Positions 15,388 through 21,923 of a DNA stretch of 35,513 bases are shown here, one piece after another. The stretch lies in NCBI GenBank assembly GCA_033875255.1, contig JAWZSN010000038.1, forward strand, positions 1-35,513, written 5' to 3'. The notes beneath the pieces were generated by a model that did no database searches, was not told the origin of the DNA, and saw only the letters and a list, made by a program, of their open reading frames with translations. This DNA is from Marinimicrococcus sp033875255. GTDB taxonomy: Bacteria > Pseudomonadota > Alphaproteobacteria > Geminicoccales > Geminicoccaceae. How positions within the stretch are numbered: position 1 is the stretch's first letter; each line of letters begins with the position of its first letter. The position numbers and the translations under genes were made by a program.

Positions 15388-16179
15388 ATGCGTGAGGACG
15401 ATCTGGACAGGCGGCCCAGCCATGCGGGGCGGACCGTGCTGGTCACCGGCGGCGGCCGCGGCATCGGTGCGGCGATAGCGCAGGGCTTCGGCCGCCGCGG
15501 TGCGCGGGTCGCGGTGATCGATCTCGATGGCGCTTCTGCCGGGGCCACCGCCGCCTCGATCGGGAAGGCGGGCGGCAGGGCTGCGGCCGCGGCCGCCGAC
15601 GTCTCGGATCACGCGGCGCTGGGTCCCATCCTCGACCGCCTCGCGGCGGAGCTGGGACGGCCCTTCGACGCGCTGGTCAACAATGCCGGCATCTCCCCCA
15701 AGCACGAGGGCCGCGCCCACCGGGTGTGGGAGATGACGCCGGAGGAATGGCGCCAGGTGGTCGACGTCAACCTCACCGGCTGCTTCAACACCGTCCGCCT
15801 GCTGGTGCCGGCGATGCGCGAGCGGGGTTTCGGCGCCATCGTCAACATGGCCTCCATCGCCGGGCGGGTCTATTCGCCCATCGTCGGCGTCCACTACGCC
15901 GCCACCAAGGCCGCGATCATCGGCATGACGCGGCATCTGGCAGGCGAGCTCGGCCCCGACGGCATCACCGTCAACGCCATCGCCCCCGGCCGCATCGACA
16001 CGCCGATGATCCGCACGGTGGGTGCCGCGATGAACGAGGAGACCGTGGCCCAGACGCCGCTCGGCCGGCTCGGCACCCCCGAGGAGGTGGCCGACCTCGC
16101 CCTCTTCCTCACCTCTCCCGAGGCACGCTTCATCACCGGCCAGACCTGCGACGTCGCCGGCGGGTGGTGCATGACCTGA
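15388..16179 (+). CDS. Short-chain dehydrogenase/reductase (SDR 2)
   Basis: A 263-aa classical SDR. It has TGGGRGIG at 20-27, an acidic beta-2 end (VIDLDG, NAD-type), NNAGISPKHEG at 98-108, catalytic Ser156, Tyr170 and Lys174 (YAATK), APGRIDTPM, and the terminal ITGQTCDVAGGW. ATG 15388 is preceded by GGGGAGG. It is the last gene of the catabolic operon and is followed by a long hairpin. Two SDRs plus a zinc dehydrogenase in one operon suggest oxidation of a polyol or multi-hydroxyl compound, or of two stereoisomers. Confidence 0.92.
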   Translation: MREDDLDRRPSHAGRTVLVTGGGRGIGAAIAQGFGRRGARVAVIDLDGASAGATAASIGKAGGRAAAAAADVSDHAALGPILDRLAAELGRPFDALVNNAGISPKHEGRAHRVWEMTPEEWRQVVDVNLTGCFNTVRLLVPAMRERGFGAIVNMASIAGRVYSPIVGVHYAATKAAIIGMTRHLAGELGPDGITVNAIAPGRIDTPMIRTVGAAMNEETVAQTPLGRLGTPEEVADLALFLTSPEARFITGQTCDVAGGWCMT

Positions 16180-16212
16180 GCGAGAGATCGCGGGGGCCTG
16201 GACGGACCGAAC

Positions 16213-16251
16213 GCTATCGGCAGCGGGGCAGGGCGCGCCGCTGCCGATAGC
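16213..16251. terminator. 13-bp perfect hairpin after the catabolic operon
   Basis: GCTATCGGCAGCG (16213-16225) is exactly complementary to 16239-16251, with a 13-base loop. It begins 33 bases after the last SDR stop and lies before the next promoter region. No T run follows, so it may be a non-canonical terminator or an mRNA 3' barrier. The remaining intergenic DNA to 16378 contains a palindrome and the ribosome-binding site of the next gene. Confidence 0.55.
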
Positions 16252-16323
16252 TCGTGTCGGACGGGTCGGCTGCCGGTGCAGCTTCCTTGACGGCTCCCCT
16301 TCCACCGCGCATTGAAACATCAT

Positions 16324-16333
16324 TGACATGTCA
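16324..16333. promoter_or_regulatory. TGACATGTCA palindrome upstream of the first peptide importer
   Basis: A perfect 10-bp palindrome 46 bp before the binding-protein start. It overlaps a TTGACA that could be a -35 element, though no good -10 was seen at normal spacing. It resembles the TGACA-A-TGTCA element at 9954, suggesting one regulator for both transport operons. Confidence 0.35.
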
Positions 16334-16378
16334 CGCATATATCCACGAAGTTCCGCCCAACAAGAACGGAGGCGATCA

Positions 16379-18001
16379 ATGGCATTGCGCACTCTCACGC
16401 GACGTTCCTGGCTTGGGCTGACCGGCGCTGCTGCCGTGGCCCTGCTGGCGGCACCAGGCGTCCACGCGACCGAAACGCCCAGGCACGGCGGCACGCTGAT
16501 CATCACCACGACGCCCGAGCCGTCGCTGATCACCAATGCCCTGAGCTCTGCGCCGACCACCGCCGAGGTGGCCACCAAGATCTTCGACGGCCTGCTCGAG
16601 TACGACATGGATCTCGAGCCGGTGCCCTCGCTGGCAACGAGCTGGGAGGTCAGCGACGACGGCAAGGCGGTCACCTTCCACCTGCGCGAGGGCGTGCGCT
16701 GGCACGACGGGAAGCCCTTTACCAGCGCCGACGTGCAGTTCTCGCTGCTCCGGGTGGTCAAGGAGTACCACCCGCGCGGCCCGGGCAATCTCGGGCCGAT
16801 CACCGCCATCGACACGCCGGACGAGCACACCGCGGTCGTCCGGCTGGCCCATCCCTACCCGCCGATGATGAGGGAGCTCTCGAGCCTCGAGGCGCCCATC
16901 GTGCCGCGCCACGTCTATGAGGGCACCGACTACCGCAACAACCCGGCGGTCAACGAGCCGGTCGGCACCGGACCCTTCAGGTTCGTGTCCTGGGAGAAGG
17001 GCAACTATATCGAGCTCGCGCGCAACGAGGACTACTGGCGCGAGGGGCGTCCCTATCTCGACAAGCTGATCTTCCGCTTCATCGCCGATTCGGCCACCCG
17101 CGCGGCGGCCATCGAGAGCGGCGAGGTCCACGTGGCGACCTTCGGGACCATCAATCCCGTCGAGATGCGGCGTCTGGAAGGGCTCGATAACGTCGAGATC
17201 GCGGCCGGCGGCTACGAGGCTCTGGCGCCCATGATGCTCCTCGAGCTCAACAACAAGCAGCCGCCGCTCGACGACAAGCGGGTGCGCCAGGCGATCGCCT
17301 ACGCGCTCGACCGCGAGTTCATCGTCGACAATATCTGGTACGGCTTCGGGAAGCCCGCGGTGGGGCCGATCTCCTCCGTCCACGAGGGGGCCGGGCTCTA
17401 CACCGAGGAGGGGGTCCGCCGCTACGACGTCGAGGACCGGATCGAGCGCGCCAACGCGCTGCTCGACGAGGCGGGGCATCCGCGCGGCTCCGACGGCATG
17501 CGCTTCACGATCATCCACGATCCCGCGCCCTTCGGCGAGGACTGGCGGCGGATGGGCGAGTACATCAAGCAGGCGCTCAAGCGCGTCGGCATCGGCGTCG
17601 AGATCCGCAACCGCGACTACCCGACCTACGTGCGGCAAGTCCACAACGAGTACGACTTCAACATGACGTCGAGCTGGTATGTCGGGATGGCCGACCCGAC
17701 CCTGGGCGTCCAGCGGCAGTACTGGTCGAAGAACATCAACGCCGACGTCGCCTTCAACAATACCGCCCGTTACAGCAATCCCGAGGCGGATCGTCTGTGG
17801 GAGGCGGCCCAGGTCGAGATGGACCCGGCCAAGCGGGCCACCCTGTTTCACGACCTCCAGCGGATCCTCACCGAGGACAGCCCGAACATCTGGCTCATGG
17901 AGATGGGCCTGGTGGCGGTCCAGAACAGCAAGGTCGAGGACCTCATCACCTCGCCGCTCGGCGTGCGCGGCGGGCTCTACGACACCTGGCTCGATCAGTA
18001 G
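16379..18001 (+). CDS. Peptide/opine-type ABC transporter substrate-binding protein (SBP family 5)
   Basis: A 540-aa secreted binding protein. The N-terminus MALRTLTRRSWLGLTGAAAV has a twin-arginine-like TRRSWLG before the hydrophobic core and a likely cleavage near VHATE, so Tat export is possible. The mature protein shows the DppA/OppA family plan: GGTLIITTTPEP, KIFDGLLEYDMDLEPVPSLA, FHLREGVRWHDGKPFTSADV, PVGTGPFRFVSWEKG, DDKRVRQAIAYALDREF and a C-terminal domain with NSKVEDL. GGAGG lies seven bases before ATG 16379. It starts an operon with permeases and ATPases. The family also carries opines, glycosides and other small compounds, and the neighbouring catabolic operon makes a non-peptide ligand possible. 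Confidence 0.92.
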   Translation: MALRTLTRRSWLGLTGAAAVALLAAPGVHATETPRHGGTLIITTTPEPSLITNALSSAPTTAEVATKIFDGLLEYDMDLEPVPSLATSWEVSDDGKAVTFHLREGVRWHDGKPFTSADVQFSLLRVVKEYHPRGPGNLGPITAIDTPDEHTAVVRLAHPYPPMMRELSSLEAPIVPRHVYEGTDYRNNPAVNEPVGTGPFRFVSWEKGNYIELARNEDYWREGRPYLDKLIFRFIADSATRAAAIESGEVHVATFGTINPVEMRRLEGLDNVEIAAGGYEALAPMMLLELNNKQPPLDDKRVRQAIAYALDREFIVDNIWYGFGKPAVGPISSVHEGAGLYTEEGVRRYDVEDRIERANALLDEAGHPRGSDGMRFTIIHDPAPFGEDWRRMGEYIKQALKRVGIGVEIRNRDYPTYVRQVHNEYDFNMTSSWYVGMADPTLGVQRQYWSKNINADVAFNNTARYSNPEADRLWEAAQVEMDPAKRATLFHDLQRILTEDSPNIWLMEMGLVAVQNSKVEDLITSPLGVRGGLYDTWLDQ

Positions 18002-18016
18002 GCCAAGAGAAAGAGG

Positions 18017-18047
18017 CGCGGCCGCCGCTCCCGGGCGGGCGGCCGCG
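18017..18047 (+). other. Intercistronic hairpin between binding-protein and permease genes
   Basis: CGCGGCCGCC (18017-18026) pairs perfectly with GGCGGCCGCG (18038-18047), a 10-bp GC stem with an 11-base loop. It sits between the binding-protein stop and the permease start. There is no T run. It probably protects the upstream message and lowers permease expression, the usual stoichiometry in such operons. Confidence 0.5.
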
Positions 18048-18066
18048 TCCACGAGGACAAGGATTC

Positions 18067-19068
18067 ATGTGGCAAGCGAGGCTGTCCTATCTGCTGCGCC
18101 GGTTCGCGCACGGGCTGCCGATCGTGCTGGCGATCGTGGTGGTCAACTTCTTCCTGGTAAGATTGGCGCCGGGTGACGCGGCCACCGTGCTGGCTGGCGA
18201 GGCGGGTGCCGCCACGGCCCAGTACATGGAGCAGATCCGCACCCAGTTCGGCCTCGACCAGCCGCTCTATGTGCAGTTCCTGAGCTACATGAAGAACATC
18301 CTCGTGTTCGACATGGGCTACTCGTTCCGCCACGGGCGCACCGTCGCCAGCCTGATCTTCGAGAGGCTCTGGGCTACCCTGCTGCTGATGGGCACCGCCA
18401 TGGCGATCTCGACGGGGCTCGGCGTTCTCCTGGGGGCCCTCGCGGCCCGGTACGACCGCAAGCCTCTGGGCTTCGCGATCGTGCTGTTCGCCATCGTCTC
18501 CTACGCGACGCCGCTCTTTTGGGTCGGCCTCATGCTGATCATCGTCTTCGCCCTCAATCTCGGCTGGTTCCCGACCAGCGGCATCGCCACCATCGGCGCC
18601 GACACGAGCGGTCTGGGTTACGTGCTCGACGTAGCCCATCACCTCGTCCTTCCCGCACTCACCCTCTCCTTCTTCTACATGGCGCTCTACACCCGTCTGA
18701 TGCGCGCCTCGATGCTCGAGACGCTGCGCATGGACTTCGTCACCACCGCACGCGCCAAGGGGGTCGCTGAGGGCCGGGTGGTGCGCCGCCATGTGCTGCG
18801 CAACGCCATCCTGCCGGTGCTCACCATGGCCGGCGTGCAGGTGTCGGGCATGCTGGGCGGCTCGGTGATCGTCGAGTCGGTGTTCGGCTGGCCGGGACTG
18901 GGCCTCCTGGCCTTCGAATCGCTCGCTGCCCGGGATCTCAACCTTCTCCTCGGCATCTTCTTCCTGAGCTCGCTCCTCGTGGTGGCGACCAACGCCCTCA
19001 TCGACCTCGCCTACACCCTGGTCGACCCCCGGATCGAGTTCGCCGCTCGGAGCAAGCGCAATGTCTGA
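18067..19068 (+). CDS. DppB-type ABC transporter permease
   Basis: A 333-aa inner-membrane permease, first channel subunit of the peptide-type importer. It begins MWQARLSYLLRRFAHGLPIVLAIVVVNF, followed by the DppB-like RLAPGD block, the LDQPLYVQFLSYMKNI periplasmic segment, and the core SYATPLFWVGLMLIIVFA. The EAA coupling loop is MLETLRMDFVTTARAKGVAEGRVVRRHVLRNAILP. Six membrane segments are apparent. AAGGA lies five bases before ATG 18067. Its end overlaps the next permease by eight bases. Confidence 0.95.
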   Translation: MWQARLSYLLRRFAHGLPIVLAIVVVNFFLVRLAPGDAATVLAGEAGAATAQYMEQIRTQFGLDQPLYVQFLSYMKNILVFDMGYSFRHGRTVASLIFERLWATLLLMGTAMAISTGLGVLLGALAARYDRKPLGFAIVLFAIVSYATPLFWVGLMLIIVFALNLGWFPTSGIATIGADTSGLGYVLDVAHHLVLPALTLSFFYMALYTRLMRASMLETLRMDFVTTARAKGVAEGRVVRRHVLRNAILPVLTMAGVQVSGMLGGSVIVESVFGWPGLGLLAFESLAARDLNLLLGIFFLSSLLVVATNALIDLAYTLVDPRIEFAARSKRNV

Positions 19069-19900
19069 CGGGAGAACGCGGGCCTGGCGGCGCTTCCTGC
19101 GCAATCCCGGCGCGATGCTGGGCGCGTTGATCCTGGCGGGCGTGGTGGCGCTCGCCGCCGCCGCACCGTTCCTCTACCCGGAGGGACCGTTCGAGATGGT
19201 CGGTCGGCCCTACGCGCCGCCCCTGAGCGAGTTCCTTTTGGGATCCGACATGCTCGGCCGCGACATCGCCGCCGGCATTGCCCATGGCGCCCGCATCTCG
19301 CTGCTGGTCGGCTGCGTCGCCACTCTGGTGATCGTGCTGCTCGGCACGCTCATCGGCAGCCTCGCCGGCTATTTCGGCGGCCGGGTCGACAGCGCGCTGA
19401 TGCGTGTGACGGAGTTCTTCCAGACGATCCCGAGCTTCATCGGCGCCATCGTCCTGGTCGCCATCCTGCAGCCCAGCCTGGCAAGCGTGATCGGTGCCAT
19501 CGCCATCGTTTCCTGGGCGCCGCTGGCGAGGCTGGTGCGTGGCGAGGTGATCAGCGTGCGCAACCGCGAATACGTCCAGTCCTGCGTGGCGCTCGGGATG
19601 GGCGACGCGCGGATCATCCTCGTCCAGATCCTGCCCAACGTGATCTCGACGGTGGTGGTGGCGGCCTCCCTCATGGTGGCGACAGCCATCCTGTTCGAGT
19701 CCGGCCTGTCGTTCCTTGGCCTTGGCGACCCCAACATCATGACCTGGGGCTTCATGATCGGCGCGGGCCGAGCCGCCATGCGGACCGCCTGGTGGATGGT
19801 GACGATCCCGGGCATCGCCATCCTGCTTACCGTGCTGGCGATCAATCTCGTCGGCGACGGGCTCAACGAAGCCCTCAACCCAAGGCTGAAGCAGCTCTGA
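19061..19900 (+). CDS. DppC-type ABC transporter permease
   Basis: A 279-aa second channel subunit. It has an N-terminal membrane anchor (GAMLGALILAGVVALAAAAPFL), then FLLGSDMLGRDIAAGIAHGARISL, the DppC hallmark LGTDxLGRDxxS with Ser replaced by Ala. The EAA loop is RGEVISVRNREYVQSCVALGMGDARIILVQILPNV, followed by SGLSFLGLGDPNIMTWGFMI. GGAG eight bases upstream inside the preceding gene supports ATG 19061. The next gene follows one base after the stop. Confidence 0.95.
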   Translation: MSDGRTRAWRRFLRNPGAMLGALILAGVVALAAAAPFLYPEGPFEMVGRPYAPPLSEFLLGSDMLGRDIAAGIAHGARISLLVGCVATLVIVLLGTLIGSLAGYFGGRVDSALMRVTEFFQTIPSFIGAIVLVAILQPSLASVIGAIAIVSWAPLARLVRGEVISVRNREYVQSCVALGMGDARIILVQILPNVISTVVVAASLMVATAILFESGLSFLGLGDPNIMTWGFMIGAGRAAMRTAWWMVTIPGIAILLTVLAINLVGDGLNEALNPRLKQL

Positions 19901-19901
19901 C

Positions 19902-20915
19902 ATGCCACAAAGCCTGCTGAGGGTGCGCGGCCTGCGCACCGAGTTCCGCTCGCCGCGAGGCTCCTGGTTCCCCGTGGTCAACGGCGTCGATCTGCGGCTC
20001 GCGGCCGGCGAGACCCTGGCGGTGGTCGGCGAATCGGGGTGCGGCAAGAGCATGCTCGCCTACTCGATCATGCGGCTCGTGCCGCGTCCGCTGGGCCGGC
20101 CGGCCGGCGGCGAGGTGCTGCTCGGCGGCCGCGATCTGGTGCAGCTTTCCGAGAGGGAGATGCGCGCGGTGCGCGGCCGCGACGTCTCGATGATCTTCCA
20201 GGAGCCGATGACCAGCCTCAACCCGCTGATGCCGGTGGGCGAGCAGGTCTCGGAGAGCATCCGCGAGCACGAGAGCTGCACCTCCAGCGAGGCGGCGCGG
20301 CGCGCTCTGGAGCTTCTCGACCTGGTCGGCATCCCCGAGCCCGCCAAGCGTTTCGGACAATATCCGCACCATCTCTCCGGCGGCATGCGGCAGCGGGTGA
20401 TGATCGCCATCGCCCTGGCCTGCAGGCCCAAGGTGCTGATCGCCGACGAGCCCACCACCGCGCTCGACGTCACCATCCAGGCGCAGGTGCTGGCGCTGCT
20501 GGACCGGCTGAAGCGCGAGATGGGCATGGGCATCATCCTCATCACCCACGATCTGGGGGTGGTGGCCGAGTGGGCCCAGCGGGTCATGGTCATGTATGCC
20601 GGCCGCAAGGTCGAGGAGGCGAGCGCCGAAGAGTTCTTCCGCGGCCCCGCCCACCCCTATAGCCGGGCGCTGCTGGCCAGCGTGCCGAGCCCCGAGCTCG
20701 TGCTCGCCGACGGCGATCACGAGCTCACCGAGATCGCCGGCACCGTGCCGCCGCTCGACAGGCTGCCGCAGGGCTGCGCCTTCGCGGGGCGGTGCCCCCG
20801 GGTGCAGGACGGGTGCCGCGAGGAGCAGCCGGCGCTGCGCCCCTTCGGCAGCGAAGGCCGCATGGTGGCCTGCCTGCGCGCCGACAGTCCGCAGACCGGG
20901 GAGATCGGACGATGA
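19902..20915 (+). CDS. DppD/OppD-type ABC transporter ATPase
   Basis: A 337-aa cytoplasmic ATPase. Its motifs are Walker A GESGCGKS at 43-50, Q-loop FQEPMTSLNPLMPVGEQ, signature LSGGMRQRVMIAIA, Walker B VLIADEPTTALDVT and switch His in LITHDLGVVAEWA. The C-terminal oligopeptide domain includes HPYSRALLASVPS and a cysteine-bearing segment (GCAFAGRCPRVQDGC) that in relatives can bind an iron-sulfur cluster. It forms a heterodimer with the next gene product, whose ATG overlaps its stop. Confidence 0.95.
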   Translation: MPQSLLRVRGLRTEFRSPRGSWFPVVNGVDLRLAAGETLAVVGESGCGKSMLAYSIMRLVPRPLGRPAGGEVLLGGRDLVQLSEREMRAVRGRDVSMIFQEPMTSLNPLMPVGEQVSESIREHESCTSSEAARRALELLDLVGIPEPAKRFGQYPHHLSGGMRQRVMIAIALACRPKVLIADEPTTALDVTIQAQVLALLDRLKREMGMGIILITHDLGVVAEWAQRVMVMYAGRKVEEASAEEFFRGPAHPYSRALLASVPSPELVLADGDHELTEIAGTVPPLDRLPQGCAFAGRCPRVQDGCREEQPALRPFGSEGRMVACLRADSPQTGEIGR

Positions 20916-21877
20916 CCACGCCACAGCCGCTTCTCGAGGTCGAGGATCTGGTCAAGCATCACCACACGCCGGCCGGTGCCGTACGCGCGGTGGACGGAGT
21001 CAGCTTCGCCATCCAGCGCGGCGAGACGCTGGGATTCGTGGGCGAGTCGGGGTGCGGCAAGTCCACCCTGGGCCGCACCTTGATGCGGTTGCACGAGCCC
21101 GACGCCGGCACCATCCGCTTCGAGCAGCGCGACGTCACCCGGCTGGGCCGCCGCGAGATGCGCCCGGTGCGGCGCAACGTCCAGATGATCTTCCAGGACC
21201 CGTACGGCTCGCTCAACCCGCGCCGGACGGTCCGCCAGCTCCTGACCGAGCCGTTCCAGGTGCACGGGATCGGCGATGGCGCCGACCGGCGCGAGCGGGT
21301 CGGAGAACTGCTCGAGCGGGTCGGGCTGCATCCCGATCATGCGGAGCGCCATCCCCACGAGTTCTCGGGCGGCCAGCGGCAGCGCATCGCCATCGCCCGG
21401 GCCATTGCGCTCGAGCCGAGGCTGGTCATCTGCGACGAGCCGGTCTCGGCGCTCGACGTCTCGATCCAGGCCCAGATCATCAACCTGCTGCGCCGTCTCC
21501 AGCGCGAGAGCGGCATGGCCTATCTCTTCATCTCGCACGATCTCTCGGTGGTGGGCTACGTCGCCGACCGGATCGCGGTGATGTATCTGGGCCAGATCGT
21601 CGAGATCGCGCCCAAGGTCGAGCTCTGGCGCGAGCCGCTGCATCCCTACACCCGGGTGCTGTTCTCGGCCATTCCGTTGCCCAGCCCGCCCAGCCAGACC
21701 CGCCGCGAGCGCCTTGCGCTCAAGGGGGAGCCGCCGAGCCCCATCGCCCCGCCCCGGGGCTGCCGCTTCCATACCCGCTGCCCCCACGCCATGCCCGTCT
21801 GCCGCGAGCAGACGCCGGCGCTCCGCGAGGTCGAGGGCGGCCGCCAGGTGGCATGCCACCTGGTCGGCGCCGCCTGA
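20912..21877 (+). CDS. DppF/OppF-type ABC transporter ATPase
   Basis: A 321-aa partner ATPase. It has Walker A GESGCGKST at 44-52, FQDPYGSLNPRRTV, signature FSGGQRQRIAIARA, Walker B LVICDEPVSALDVS, and SHDLSVVGYVADRIAVMYLG. The C-terminal cysteine segment is GCRFHTRCPHAMPVC. Length and motifs are normal for the family. It completes a five-component importer together with the four upstream genes. The molybdenum hydroxylase gene follows after 46 bp on the same strand and is probably in the same transcript. Confidence 0.95.
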   Translation: MTTPQPLLEVEDLVKHHHTPAGAVRAVDGVSFAIQRGETLGFVGESGCGKSTLGRTLMRLHEPDAGTIRFEQRDVTRLGRREMRPVRRNVQMIFQDPYGSLNPRRTVRQLLTEPFQVHGIGDGADRRERVGELLERVGLHPDHAERHPHEFSGGQRQRIAIARAIALEPRLVICDEPVSALDVSIQAQIINLLRRLQRESGMAYLFISHDLSVVGYVADRIAVMYLGQIVEIAPKVELWREPLHPYTRVLFSAIPLPSPPSQTRRERLALKGEPPSPIAPPRGCRFHTRCPHAMPVCREQTPALREVEGGRQVACHLVGAA

Positions 21878-21923
21878 GGCCGGCGGCGCCATGGGAGCGG
21901 GACGGGCAGACAAGGACGAGAAG

